Positions 1 through 7,932 of a DNA stretch of 38,940 nt are shown piece after piece. Source of the DNA: an uncultured Bacteroidota bacterium (lineage in GTDB: Bacteria; Bacteroidota; Bacteroidia; Flavobacteriales_F; PHOS-HE28); the NCBI GenBank assembly GCA_902825795.1, contig CADECG010000013.1, positions 1-38,940 of the forward strand. Direction: 5' to 3'. Position 1 is the stretch's first letter. Each line of letters begins with the position of its first letter. The translations under genes were made by a program, and so were the position numbers. The notes below the pieces were generated by a model. That model saw nothing but the letters and a program-made list of their open reading frames with translations. It was not told the origin of the DNA and searched no databases.

Positions 1-114
1 CTGGGTCAGCGTAACATCGGCTTGTACAATGTACCGGTGCAGTGGCGTGGCGATAGCCTGCACATCATCACGAAGGGAACGAAGGGTGACATCCTTTACA
101 GCTGCAAGGTGTAA
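1..114 (+). CDS. 3' end of an unidentified protein (partial)
   Basis: The first 37 codons read in frame 1 form an open C-terminal tail ending in TAA at 112-114. Codon third positions are rich in G and C, as in the clear genes of the window, so this looks coding rather than random. The tail ends in a beta-strand-like pattern (LHIITKGTKGDILYSCKV) and shows no family motif I can name. The same frame stays open and coding-like after the stop, to a second TAA at 208-210 that abuts the stop of the convergent HAD gene (207). The true gene may therefore extend to 210, with an interruption at codon 38. Function unknown. Confidence 0.5.
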   Translation: MGQRNIGLYNVPVQWRGDSLHIITKGTKGDILYSCKV

Positions 115-206
115 GCGCCTGAGACACTCACGGTGCTCAAGGAGAGTAAGGCCAACGGCAAAAAGGCAGTATTGGGCTATCGGTTCGAGGTTGACGGTAC
201 ACCGTT

Positions 207-902
207 CTAAGCCAACAAGGGGAGCAGCTCATCGAGGTGCGTGAGGCGGTGCGTTGCCTCTGCATCGACGTGCCGGCCATCTGGATCGAACAAGAGTTGA
301 TCCATACCCGCTGAGCGTGCCCCAAGGATATCGGCCTTCACATCGTCGCCGATCATCACGCTTTCGGATGCGCTGGCCCGCGCCCTGTTGAGGGCATATC
401 GGAAGATCCGTGATTCTGGCTTGCGCGCCCCGGCCCTTTCCGAAGTGACAATGCAGTCGAAGTAGCGGATGAGTCCGCTGCTATTGAGCTTGATATGCTG
501 TGGTTCCTCGAACCCATTGGTGATGATGTGCAGCGCGCATTTCCCGTGCAAATGGTTCAACATTTCGAGTGCACCCGGCATCAACGCCGTGCGCTTCGGA
601 CATCTATCGACATAGAGGTGGCCCATCGTCCGGGCCAGCCTGTCGTTCTTCACGCCGAACTGCAGCAAGGTGTTCCGGAACCGCAGCACGCGCATTACTT
701 CCTTGTCCAAGCCGTTCACGGAGTACTGCGCCCAAAGCGCTGTGTTGATCTCCTCATACACGGCAATGAATTCAGCCTTGTCCGGCAACCCGTGGGAGGC
801 AAGTTCCAGTTCGGCATGCAGCTCTTCGAGTGTTGCACGCGAGTTCGTGCGGAAATCCCAGAGGGTGTGATCGAGGTCGAAGAACAGGTGGCGGTAGCGC
901 AT
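207..902 (-). CDS. YjjG-like HAD-family nucleotidase/phosphatase
   Basis: A 231-residue HAD hydrolase most similar in pattern to the YjjG/YfnB noncanonical pyrimidine nucleotidases, which dephosphorylate nucleoside monophosphates in the cytoplasm. Visible motifs are motif I FFDLDHTLWDF with catalytic Asp9 and Asp11, motif II in HIITNGF, the motif III lysine in GARKPE and motif IV GDDVKAD. The helical cap lies between motifs I and II (about residues 20-95). An open frame continues 126 codons upstream, but that part lies inside the next gene. I start at the ATG at 900-902 because it places motif I at residue 9 and overlaps the upstream stop (TGATG), which suggests translational coupling. It is last in the radC-wecB-upp run. 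The exact nucleotide substrate cannot be told from sequence. Confidence 0.85.
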   Translation of the reverse strand: MRYRHLFFDLDHTLWDFRTNSRATLEELHAELELASHGLPDKAEFIAVYEEINTALWAQYSVNGLDKEVMRVLRFRNTLLQFGVKNDRLARTMGHLYVDRCPKRTALMPGALEMLNHLHGKCALHIITNGFEEPQHIKLNSSGLIRYFDCIVTSERAGARKPESRIFRYALNRARASASESVMIGDDVKADILGARSAGMDQLLFDPDGRHVDAEATHRLTHLDELLPLLA

Positions 903-1345
903 CACTGACCGATTCTCCAGAACACGCTCAACAGAACGCTCCATACGGCCACGGAACCGATCAAAGCGGGTATCGTACGCCGATCGTGCTTGAAGTATTT
1001 GGCCGCCAGAACGGAGCCCACTGGAATGGAAATGAAGGGCAGCACCGCAACGATACCGAGCAGCCCGTGCCCACGTTTCATGCGCACCACGAATTTGTTG
1101 AAGCGTGTGAAGATCTTGGTACGGATACCGGAGGCGAGTTGCTTGCGCACCGCACGGAGCCGCGCGCGTTCCATCAGCCATGCACTGATGCGATAGAACA
1201 CCAGTGTGCCCAAGCAACCGCCAACGAAGGACCACAGCACGGCGCCGCCGAACTTTCCGTCCAGCATGTACGCGATCCATGGCGCGAACAAGAACTTCAC
1301 CATAGCGCTACCGATCACCAACAGGATTTCGCCAAGGTTGAGCAT
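902..1345 (-). CDS. Small multipass inner-membrane protein
   Basis: A 147-residue protein with an N-terminal hydrophobic stretch (about residues 3-25), a second around 32-55, a basic cytoplasmic loop rich in Arg/Lys (about 58-95) and two further hydrophobic stretches towards the C-terminus (about 96-145). The layout resembles the small-multidrug-export/DUF-type membrane proteins common in Bacteroidota, but I cannot name the family with certainty. It starts with ATG 7 nt after the upp stop and shares one base with the HAD start (TGATG). Operon position gives no firm hint of function. Confidence 0.7.
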   Translation of the reverse strand: MLNLGEILLVIGSAMVKFLFAPWIAYMLDGKFGGAVLWSFVGGCLGTLVFYRISAWLMERARLRAVRKQLASGIRTKIFTRFNKFVVRMKRGHGLLGIVAVLPFISIPVGSVLAAKYFKHDRRTIPALIGSVAVWSVLLSVFWRIGQ

Positions 1346-1351
1346 GGCGGA

Positions 1352-2002
1352 TCAGAGCTTGGTGCCGTAAGCCAGGTCACCGGCATCGCCCAGCCCGGGA
1401 ACGATGTACGCTTGAGCCGTCATTTCTTCATCCACCGCGCCGGTCCAGTGGTGCGTTCCGGCAGGCATATGGGCCTTCAAATACTCCATGCCTTCGGCAC
1501 TCGCTATGGCCGAGACAATGTGCAGAGCCTTCGGTTTGCCCAAACGGAGGAGAGCTCGATACACCAGCACCATACTGCGACCTGTCGCGAGCATAGGGTC
1601 AGCGATGATCAACGTACGGCCTTCGATCGATGGACTGCTGAGGTATTCCACTTCAACATCGAACCCATCCTCGCCCTTCCGGTGTTTCCGGTAGGCGCTT
1701 ATGAAGGCACTGTCGGCGCGGTCGAAGTAGTTGAGCATGCCTTGGTGCAACGGCAAACCGGCGCGCAGGATGGTTGCGATCACGGGTTGTTCCGTCAACA
1801 GAGTGGTGTGTGCCACACCCAGCGGCGAGGTCACCTCGCGCTCTTCGAAGTCCAAGGTTTTGCTCAACTCGTAGGCGATGCACTCGCCGATGCGTTCCAA
1901 GTTGCGGCGGAAACGCATGCTGTCCTTCTGCACATGCTCATCGCGCAGTTCGGCCAGGAAGTGGTTCGCTATACTCTTCGTCCGGGAAAGTTCCACCACC
2001 AT
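1352..2002 (-). CDS. upp: Uracil phosphoribosyltransferase
   Basis: Converts uracil and PRPP to UMP and pyrophosphate (pyrimidine salvage, cytoplasm). The 216 residues match the usual 205-220 of the family. Diagnostic segments are ILRAGLPLHQGM in the N-terminal half, the PRPP loop LIIADPMLATGRSM around residues 129-142, and the C-terminal uracil-binding stretch IVPGLGDAGDLAYGTK that ends the protein. The ATG is 3 nt after the stop of the FemAB-like gene, so it is probably co-transcribed. A salvage enzyme next to a YjjG-like pyrimidine nucleotidase makes metabolic sense, although only synteny supports that link. Confidence 0.96.
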   Translation of the reverse strand: MVVELSRTKSIANHFLAELRDEHVQKDSMRFRRNLERIGECIAYELSKTLDFEEREVTSPLGVAHTTLLTEQPVIATILRAGLPLHQGMLNYFDRADSAFISAYRKHRKGEDGFDVEVEYLSSPSIEGRTLIIADPMLATGRSMVLVYRALLRLGKPKALHIVSAIASAEGMEYLKAHMPAGTHHWTGAVDEEMTAQAYIVPGLGDAGDLAYGTKL

Positions 2003-2005
2003 GGT

Positions 2006-2923
2006 TCAGCGCTTGAAGGGCTTGAGCCAGAACGGGAGGTTGTTCTTGCTCAGGCGTAAATATACCGTGGGCTTCGCCCCGAAACCTTTGTAGAATCGCG
2101 TGGTGCCGTGGTGTTCGCTCCCCGCGAAGTCCATCAGCGCCGAAACGGCGCAAGCGTGCTCCAACCCCACGTCGACCAAATGGAACATGGCATTCATACT
2201 GCGGCCCGCGTCGTCGCTGGCGCTTTTCAGCAGGATCGTCCGCCCTTGCCAATGCACGAATGCCACGCCAGCCTTCCAGTCGCCCTGTTCGTCGCGAATG
2301 CCGATGATGTCCACCTCGCCATGGTCGTTTCCTGCTTGCAGCAAGGCTGCCATGCTGCGAAGCCCATGCGCATCGATGCCCTTGAAACGTTCCGCCGTGG
2401 TACGCACGAACAGGTCCGAAAAGGACTGCGGGTCCATAGGATATGTAAGCGCCGACAGTCGTTCTCCGGCCATCAGCACATTGCGTTCATGTCCTTTGGA
2501 ATAGTTCGCACGGACGTTCTTGATACCCCCTGACAGGTCAAGAACGCTGTCCGGATGTTCGGTGGAAGTCCAACCTTCTGTTGGCGCGAACACCATGCCT
2601 TGGTTGATGGCGATCTCCGCCAAGCGGAAATGCTTCGGAATTGCTGACAGGAACGACGATGATATTTCCGTGGATATCGGTTGTGATGAAAACACCCCCA
2701 GTTGCTGAAGTCCGAACGGCTGGAACAGGTAACGAAGGCCGAATTTCCTGCGCCAAGTCAGTGGCATCATGGCACCGTTCGCAGCATCCACCAAGGCCTC
2801 CCATCCGGGACTTGCCACATCGAGCACATGGCTCAAGGCGTACCACAGTTTGTTCGGGCATTCAAGTAGGTTACGGTCCCATTCCGCCTTGTCGATATCC
2901 GCATGTCGCAAGCACCGGATCAT
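2006..2923 (-). CDS. FemAB/GNAT-like acyltransferase (BioF2-type)
   Basis: A 305-residue protein with the split acyltransferase layout of the FemAB/BioF2-like family found in Bacteroidota polysaccharide loci. The N-terminal half carries FGLRYLFQPFGLQQLGVF. The C-terminal half carries GVAFVHWQGRTILLKSAS, then DFAGSEHHGTTRFYKGFGA and a hydrophobic/basic tail (LPFWLKPFKR). The family transfers acyl or aminoacyl groups from CoA or tRNA. Which donor is used here is unknown. It starts at ATG 2921-2923, overlapping the upstream deacetylase stop by 4 nt (ATGA), so the pair is probably translationally coupled. The context of a deacetylase and wecB suggests a role in modifying an aminosugar glycan, which is inference. 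Confidence 0.75.
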   Translation of the reverse strand: MIRCLRHADIDKAEWDRNLLECPNKLWYALSHVLDVASPGWEALVDAANGAMMPLTWRRKFGLRYLFQPFGLQQLGVFSSQPISTEISSSFLSAIPKHFRLAEIAINQGMVFAPTEGWTSTEHPDSVLDLSGGIKNVRANYSKGHERNVLMAGERLSALTYPMDPQSFSDLFVRTTAERFKGIDAHGLRSMAALLQAGNDHGEVDIIGIRDEQGDWKAGVAFVHWQGRTILLKSASDDAGRSMNAMFHLVDVGLEHACAVSALMDFAGSEHHGTTRFYKGFGAKPTVYLRLSKNNLPFWLKPFKR

Positions 2924-4227
2924 GGCTTTGCGTATTGTGTGATCTCCTTGATCGTATCACGCCAGCCCGTCGCTTCCAGGTGATCGCTGAGGAAGCTCTC
3001 GTGCCACAAACCGATGAAGGTGCCTTGGAGGGCGCGCACTTTGTCCACCATCAATTTCCCCGCTTGCACGCCTTCCGCGGGTGTAAGCTTCAACTTGTTC
3101 CGGAGGGTATTGTCCATCACCGTGTGCGGCCAGATCTCAAGCCCGGTGGGTTGGTCGTTTTTCAGATCGAACCACTTGTATGGTGTGCAGGTGCCTGCAC
3201 GGAAACCGAGCTTGTCGTGCAGGCCCATGCTGTGATCCTCTCGAAAACCCAAGCGCCGCAGTTCAGGATATGGCGCTTCCTTATGGATGCGCAAGAAATG
3301 CTGCCGCGACAAGTTGACTGGTGCTCCTGAAACCGCTGAAAGCTGCATGCGCTGCTGCTCTATCAACGCCGGTGCGCTCAGACTGTAGTAGGAAGGATGA
3401 ATACCGATCTCCGCCCATTGCGAGGTTTCCTTGATGCGCTGGGCGAGCAGGGGAAAGGACGTCGGCACGGCGTGGTCGTGCTTTCCCCGTTCAGCGATCA
3501 ACCAGAAAACGATGCGTCGATCGGCAAGGCCTTCGGTCCATCGGCCGGTCTCTCCGTATACGTCGAACGGATCCGGCGACTTTCCGGAAAGCACATCACG
3601 ACGCGCCTTCATTTCACCGGTGCGGTTCTCCATCATTGCTCGTGCATGCGCACCGGTCACACGCCACCACGACCGGCCGAGATAGGCGAATCCATTGTCC
3701 ACATCCATTGTGAAGACATGGCTGTACTTCCTGTTGGGCAATGGAACGCGTTCGTCGCGCTCACGCCAAGAGCGCGCGAACCAAAGTGCCCACTCGTCAA
3801 CAACAGGCACATCGAGAAAGCCGTGTCGCGCAGCAAAGAGATCGTTCGTTCTCACACGGCCGTGCTCGTCGGTCGCGTCGATGGCGTGCTCTTCCATGCG
3901 CGATAGCATCCAGAAAGCGGCGGCGAAAACGTCGAATGGTGTATCGCCCGTCGCCGTTGGGAAGAGGGCATGCAGGCCGGGTAAGCGGATTACGGCGGGA
4001 TCCGTCTTCCTTACGTGCGTCTCATACAGAAGACCTTCTGGATGCACGCGGAAGACGTCCGCTATTTCAGCTGTCCCATAGAGGAGGCGCAACCCTTGAG
4101 TAGTGCGAAATGTTTCCAGTTCATCGACCCACTCCACATCCCAGCCCAACATGCGTTCCAGCACGTGGCCGATCACATAGTGCGCTCGTGACGATGGCTG
4201 CTCGATATGGACGAAGACGGGTTGCAA
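2920..4227 (-). CDS. Polysaccharide deacetylase family protein (DUF7033-type)
   Basis: A 435-residue protein. An N-terminal domain (about 1-160) of the type found in Bacteroidota deacetylases is followed by a NodB-like catalytic half. Seen are FTMDVDN near residue 172 (metal-binding Asp pair) and EIGIHPSYYS (second metal motif, H). A GLWHES motif lies close to the C-terminus. Members remove N- or O-acetyl groups from surface sugars. The longest frame starts at a TTG (4225-4227); no in-frame ATG lies between it and the upstream TAA at 4249-4251, and the first internal ATG would remove about 25 residues of the N-terminal fold, so TTG is preferred. Its stop overlaps the FemAB-like start. It follows wecB by 50 nt. 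Confidence 0.8.
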   Translation of the reverse strand: MQPVFVHIEQPSSRAHYVIGHVLERMLGWDVEWVDELETFRTTQGLRLLYGTAEIADVFRVHPEGLLYETHVRKTDPAVIRLPGLHALFPTATGDTPFDVFAAAFWMLSRMEEHAIDATDEHGRVRTNDLFAARHGFLDVPVVDEWALWFARSWRERDERVPLPNRKYSHVFTMDVDNGFAYLGRSWWRVTGAHARAMMENRTGEMKARRDVLSGKSPDPFDVYGETGRWTEGLADRRIVFWLIAERGKHDHAVPTSFPLLAQRIKETSQWAEIGIHPSYYSLSAPALIEQQRMQLSAVSGAPVNLSRQHFLRIHKEAPYPELRRLGFREDHSMGLHDKLGFRAGTCTPYKWFDLKNDQPTGLEIWPHTVMDNTLRNKLKLTPAEGVQAGKLMVDKVRALQGTFIGLWHESFLSDHLEATGWRDTIKEITQYAKP

Positions 4228-4277
4228 ATGCGCGGGGCTCGGGCAATGTTAACGATGCACCGCGCCACGGTCGTGCA

Positions 4278-5435
4278 TCAACCAAGGTCCTTCACCAACA
4301 CGTCGCATACGCGTTGTGCGGCACTGCCGTCCCCGAACAGCGGCGGACAGGCCGGAACTCCGCTGGCGAGGAAGTGATCCGCCGCTTCGTTGATCCGAAT
4401 GGCATCCGCACCGGCGAGGACGGCTTGGCGATGCTCCACCAACTCCACCCATTCCGTTTCGGGCCGGAGGATCACGCAGGGTTTGTTGAAGAAGAAGGCT
4501 TCCTTCTGTACGCCGCCGCTGTCGGTAAGTACCAATCGGGCATTGCGCTCCAGTTCGATCATATCGAGGAAGCCAACGGGTGGTATCAAATGCATCCGCT
4601 TCGAACCATCAACTGCCGCTCCAAGACCGGGATCCAGATTTGCGTTCATGCACTTGCGCAAACGGGGGTGCACCGGCAGCACGATGTTCAGTTGGTGCTT
4701 GTCAGACAATGAGAGCAGTGCTTGGAAGATGGCGTTCAGGTGCTCGCGCACATCCGTGTTGTGGTCGCGATGGATGGTCGCCAGAGCGAAGCCATTTTGC
4801 GCTAGTCCTTGATCGCGAAGGACACTGCTTTTCTTGCCAGCGCGTTCCGCGAAATGCATGCTGTTGTCGAACATCACATCGCCGTTCATGTGGACCGAAG
4901 GGGCATTGATATTCGGCTTCGCCATGCCGTGATGAACCATTCCTTCGCGCTCCAGATTCTTCACGGCGGTTTCAGTTGGACAGAACAACCAAGTGCTGCA
5001 GTGGTCGCAGGTGATCCGGTTGATCTCCTCGGGCATGGCCTTGTTCCAAGAGCGAAGTCCCGCCTCCACATGGGCAACGGGTACATGCAGCTTGGCGGCC
5101 GCCACGGCACCGGCGAGGGTGCTGTTGGTATCGCCGTAGAGCAGCACCACATCGGGCCTGTTCTTGAGCAACTGCGCTTCGATGCCGTCGATCATGCGGG
5201 CGGTCTGTGCGCCGTGGCCTCCCGATCCCGCGTTGAGCTGCACGTCGGCTGCAGGAATGCCCAATTCCCGGAAGAAGACATCGCTCATATTGTCGTCGTA
5301 GTGCTGCCCGGTATGCAGGATCGTTTCGCTGATCCTGCCCGCAAAACCGTTCGCAATGGCCCTGCTGATAGCAGCCGCCTTAATGATCTGGGGCCGCGCC
5401 CCGACAACCGTCAGTAGTTTGATCGCAGCTGCCAT
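4278..5435 (-). CDS. wecB: UDP-N-acetylglucosamine 2-epimerase (non-hydrolysing)
   Basis: Interconverts UDP-GlcNAc and UDP-ManNAc in the cytoplasm. The 385 residues fit the family. Motifs in order: VVGARPQIIKAAAI at the N-terminus, TGQHYDDNMSDVFF, LLYGDTNSTLAGA, VAHVEAGLRSWNK with MPEEINR, the C-terminal ALATIHRDHN, LPVHPR and LTDSGGVQKEAFF, then LRPETEWVE. These are the signatures of the non-hydrolysing WecB group rather than the hydrolysing NeuC group, though that split should be confirmed by phylogeny. ATG 5433-5435 lies 3 nt after the radC stop, so the gene sits in the radC-headed run. UDP-ManNAc is the donor class for the WecG/TagA-type enzyme at 7933-8676. Confidence 0.93.
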   Translation of the reverse strand: MAAAIKLLTVVGARPQIIKAAAISRAIANGFAGRISETILHTGQHYDDNMSDVFFRELGIPAADVQLNAGSGGHGAQTARMIDGIEAQLLKNRPDVVLLYGDTNSTLAGAVAAAKLHVPVAHVEAGLRSWNKAMPEEINRITCDHCSTWLFCPTETAVKNLEREGMVHHGMAKPNINAPSVHMNGDVMFDNSMHFAERAGKKSSVLRDQGLAQNGFALATIHRDHNTDVREHLNAIFQALLSLSDKHQLNIVLPVHPRLRKCMNANLDPGLGAAVDGSKRMHLIPPVGFLDMIELERNARLVLTDSGGVQKEAFFFNKPCVILRPETEWVELVEHRQAVLAGADAIRINEAADHFLASGVPACPPLFGDGSAAQRVCDVLVKDLG

Positions 5436-5438
5436 TGC

Positions 5439-6143
5439 TCAAAGCATACCGTTGTCAGCGAAACTGAAGTAGCCGGTTTCCGTCACGATCAAATGATCCT
5501 GCACAGTGATGTCCAGTAGCCGCCCACCTTCCATTAGTTTCTTGGTGAGAGCGATATCCTCGGAGCTTGGGCGCAACTGTCCGCTGGGATGATTGTGTGA
5601 GAGCACGATGCTCGCTGCGCGGCGATCCAGGGCTTCCTTGAAGATGCGTTTGGGATCGGCCACGGTACCATGCATGCCACCGTCGCTCACCATGCATTTG
5701 TCCGTTACCCGGTTCCCACGGTCCAGGATCAGCAGCCAGAACTGCTCATTCGCCAGATCAGCCATTACTGGCCTGAGTTCTTCATAGGCATCCTTGCTAC
5801 TTGCGATCATTCGGCGTTCGGGACCGGCCTGCTCGCGCCGGCGGCGCCCAAGTTCCAAGGCGGCTGCGATCGTGATGGCCTTGGCTTCGCCCATGCCGTG
5901 GGTCTTCATCAGGTCGGCTACGCTCATGCGCCCGAGCCGTCCAAGATCGTTCCCACCTGCCCGTAGGATCTCACGGCCCATTTCCAAGGCATTCATCTTG
6001 GGTGTGCCGGTGCGGATGAGGATCGCCAGCAGTTCCGCATCGCTCAGCGCTTGGGGCCCTTGCGCCATCAGCCGCTCGCGGGGTCGATCGTCCTTGGCCC
6101 ATTCGCGTATGGTGGGGCGGAAGTTCTCTTGCTCGGGGTCCAT
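5439..6143 (-). CDS. radC: RadC-family JAB/MPN-domain protein
   Basis: A 234-residue RadC (UPF0758) protein. The N-terminal third is a helix-hairpin-helix region (LSDAELLAILIRTGT, then LMKTHGMGEAKA). The C-terminal half is a JAMM metalloprotease-like domain with VLSHNHPSGQLRPSSED, the His-x-His...Asp zinc motif intact. The family was once tied to DNA repair, but its function remains unsettled. The ATG at 6141-6143 is the first gene after the rpsT terminator and heads the minus-strand run down to 207. No convincing TAnnTTCGC promoter is visible in the 79-nt gap, so some transcription may come from read-through. Confidence 0.93.
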   Translation of the reverse strand: MDPEQENFRPTIREWAKDDRPRERLMAQGPQALSDAELLAILIRTGTPKMNALEMGREILRAGGNDLGRLGRMSVADLMKTHGMGEAKAITIAAALELGRRRREQAGPERRMIASSKDAYEELRPVMADLANEQFWLLILDRGNRVTDKCMVSDGGMHGTVADPKRIFKEALDRRAASIVLSHNHPSGQLRPSSEDIALTKKLMEGGRLLDITVQDHLIVTETGYFSFADNGML

Positions 6144-6173
6144 GCGCGATATGACCGGATAGGCTGCAAATGA

Positions 6174-6201
6174 AACAGGTCCCCGTTGCGGAGGACCTGT
6201 T
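6174..6201 (-). terminator. Intrinsic terminator downstream of rpsT
   Basis: A 9-bp perfect inverted repeat (6174-6182 with 6193-6201, 10-nt loop) lies 22 nt past the rpsT stop. On the minus strand the stem is followed by TCATTT, a modest U-rich tail after a stem already ending in TT. It separates rpsT from radC. Confidence 0.7.
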
Positions 6202-6222
6202 CGATGGTAAAGTTCTGCGGGC

Positions 6223-6477
6223 TTACTTCAGGCCGGCCACGTGCTTGGTGAGGCTGCTCTTGAGGTTGGCCGCCTTGTTCTTGTGGATGATGCTGGTCTT
6301 GGCCAGTTTGTCCAACATGCTGCTCACCTCGGGCAACAGCTTGGCTGCAGCCTTCTTGTCCGTAGCGGCGCGCAGGTCGCGAACAGCGTTACGGGTGGTC
6401 TTGTGCTGGTAGCGGTTGCGTTCGTTACGGGTTTCCGTTTGGCGTACGCGCTTAAGGGCAGACTTGTGGTTGGCCAT
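6223..6477 (-). CDS. rpsT: 30S ribosomal protein S20
   Basis: A small basic protein of the 30S subunit that binds 16S rRNA. The 84 residues are the normal length. The sequence opens with [13 protein letters not shown] and carries the typical lysine/arginine-rich helices ([10 protein letters not shown] and [15 protein letters not shown]). ATG 6475-6477 follows a short leader. It is a single-gene transcription unit: a promoter-like TATATTCGC at 6500-6508 upstream and a hairpin terminator at 6174-6201 downstream. It divides the radC/wecB run from the polysaccharide locus. Confidence 0.97.
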   Translation of the reverse strand: MANHKSALKRVRQTETRNERNRYQHKTTRNAVRDLRAATDKKAAAKLLPEVSSMLDKLAKTSIIHKNKAANLKSSLTKHVAGLK

Positions 6478-6499
6478 GGCCGTTCTATCGAAATGGGCC

Positions 6500-6508
6500 G
6501 CGAATATA
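6500..6508 (-). promoter_or_regulatory. rpsT promoter -7 element (TATATTCGC)
   Basis: On the minus strand TATATTCGCGGCCC sits 23 nt upstream of the rpsT ATG. It matches the TAnnTTCGC element also seen upstream of deaD (29333-29341), the sugar phosphotransferase (7802-7810) and the DUF4834 gene (32951-32959). The Bacteroidota primary sigma factor prefers TAnnTTTG at this position; the C before the G is a one-base variation shared by all four. No clear -33 TTTG is visible. Confidence 0.6.
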
Positions 6509-6539
6509 GGCCCCGGCCGCTATCCACGGAAACGGGTCC

Positions 6540-6566
6540 AAAAGAAAAGTCCCGGTTGCCCGGGAC
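6540..6566 (-). terminator. Intrinsic terminator of the sugar phosphotransferase gene
   Basis: A 7-bp GC-rich stem (6549-6555 with 6560-6566, 4-nt loop) is followed on the minus strand by TTTTCTTTTGG. This is a textbook stem plus T-run, 27 nt past the stop at 6594. It ends the minus-strand glycan transcription unit just before the rpsT promoter. Confidence 0.85.
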
Positions 6567-6593
6567 CCTCCTTAACCACTGTCCGAAAATCGT

Positions 6594-7745
6594 TCAGTAA
6601 GCGAATTTCTCCTTACCGCCCAGCATGTTGGTCACCGTTTTCACCACGCACTTCAAGTCCAGCTTGAAGCTCCAGTTCTCCAGGTACCACACATCGAGTT
6701 GGATGCGCTTCTCCATCAGTTCGGGGGTGTTGGTTTCGCCGCGGTAGCCGTTCACTTGTGCCCAGCCGGTTATGCCGGGGCGCACGAAGTGGCGCACCAT
6801 GTACTTGTCCACGATGTCGCGGTAGCGATCGTTGAGACGCACAGGGTGGGGGCGGGGACCCACAACGCTCATTTGTCCAAAGAGCACATTGATGAACTGC
6901 GGCATTTCGTCCAAGTTGCTCTTCCGCAGGAAGGCCCCCACACGGGTAACGCGTGGGTCGTTCTTGGTTGCCTGCATGCTGTCGGCCTCCTTGTTCATAC
7001 GCATACTGCGGAACTTCCAGCAGACGAAGGGATGGTTGTCCCGGCCCAGCCTCTTCTGCTTGAAGAAGACCGGCCCACGGCTGCTCAACTTCACCAGCAT
7101 AGCGAGTATCGGGAAGAGCCACGTAAAAATGAGCGTGATCACCAGAAAGGAGAACACGATATCGAAGGCACGCTTGATCGTGCGGTTGCGGGCGATGTCA
7201 AGTGGTTCGCGACGCAGTGCGCCAGTAGGCACCGAACCATGGAACTCCAAGCTGGTGGTCTTCACCACGGGAATGAAGCTCTCGGCGCTGGGGATCACCC
7301 GGAAGCGGATGGTATGGCTCTCGCAGAACTCCATGAGTTCCGTGATCTCGTTACGCTGGGTGCCCGGCAACGCGCAGTAAACGATGTCGATGCGGTTCCG
7401 CAGGATGAATTTGCGCGCTTCCGCAACGGTGCCCATGCGCTTGTCCTTCAGTTCGCCTTTCGGTTCCACATCACTGAACAAGCCACGGAAGCGATAGCCA
7501 CGCACCGTCTGGTCTTCGCAATAGCGCTGGATCTCCTCAGCAGCCGGTCCCTCGCCCACGATCACCAGGTCCTTGACGGCGGTGAGCGGGTCCAACTGAA
7601 GCACCTTCACCAAGCCGTTCTGCACTTGGAGCAATGGCCTACGGCCATTGCGCAGCGCGGTACCGAGTTCGGTGCTGGCGGTCTGCAGGATCGAGCGTTC
7701 GCGTGGTACGCCGCCCGGGCCTGTCTTATCGTCGGAGGAGAGCAT
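6594..7745 (-). CDS. Polyprenyl-phosphate sugar phosphotransferase (WcaJ/WbaP type), lacking the N-terminal membrane bundle
   Basis: Starts lipid-linked glycan synthesis by moving a sugar-1-phosphate from a nucleotide sugar to undecaprenyl phosphate at the inner membrane. The 383 residues hold a Rossmann-like domain (KDLVIVGEGPAAEEI, about 58-180) and the bacterial sugar transferase domain: RAFDIVFSFLVITLIF membrane segment near 200-225, GPVFFKQKRLG, FRSMR, the catalytic Asp-Glu in SNLDEMPQF near 276, SVVGPRP and RPGITGWAQVNGYRGE. Homologues with the same middle domain usually run to about 460 residues with four N-terminal transmembrane helices. Here the protein begins after them, and an in-frame TGA lies 11 codons upstream of ATG 7743-7745. 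It has its own promoter and terminator. Confidence 0.9.
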   Translation of the reverse strand: MLSSDDKTGPGGVPRERSILQTASTELGTALRNGRRPLLQVQNGLVKVLQLDPLTAVKDLVIVGEGPAAEEIQRYCEDQTVRGYRFRGLFSDVEPKGELKDKRMGTVAEARKFILRNRIDIVYCALPGTQRNEITELMEFCESHTIRFRVIPSAESFIPVVKTTSLEFHGSVPTGALRREPLDIARNRTIKRAFDIVFSFLVITLIFTWLFPILAMLVKLSSRGPVFFKQKRLGRDNHPFVCWKFRSMRMNKEADSMQATKNDPRVTRVGAFLRKSNLDEMPQFINVLFGQMSVVGPRPHPVRLNDRYRDIVDKYMVRHFVRPGITGWAQVNGYRGETNTPELMEKRIQLDVWYLENWSFKLDLKCVVKTVTNMLGGKEKFAY

Positions 7746-7801
7746 GTTCTTCTGAAGGAATGTGTTTGGTCTTGGTCAGGGTCCTTTCGGAAGAGCGAGG
7801 G

Positions 7802-7833
7802 GCGAATGTAGAGGGGTGTGTGGTCGATGTCAA
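7802..7833 (-). promoter_or_regulatory. Promoter of the sugar phosphotransferase gene (TTGACA / TACATTCGC)
   Basis: On the minus strand TTGACA (7828-7833) is separated by exactly 17 nt from TACATT (7805-7810), which is itself the start of TACATTCGC. It fits both the general -35/-10 pattern and the local TAnnTTCGC pattern. The expected leader is about 50 nt before ATG 7745. This is the best-formed promoter in the window. Confidence 0.65.
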
Positions 7834-7863
7834 GATTCGTCGGAAGTATTCAGTGATTCGTCG
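7834..7863. repeat. Tandem GATTCGTCG direct repeats abutting the -35 (candidate activator site)
   Basis: The 9-mer gattcgtcg occurs at 7834-7842 and 7855-7863, 21 bp apart, two helical turns. The first copy directly touches the TTGACA of the minus-strand promoter. Two half-sites on one DNA face next to a -35 is the usual geometry for an activator dimer. No regulator gene is nearby to assign. Confidence 0.45.
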
Positions 7864-7932
7864 AAAGGTGACCTTCATTGAACCCTTCGGACACATTCTG
7901 ACGAATGGGGTCACTTTGGCGGTGCATCGCGG

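Noticed and set aside
830-2059. 409-codon plus-strand frame over upp and the small membrane protein
   Set aside because: upp motifs are unmistakable on the minus strand; the plus product has shadow-like composition.
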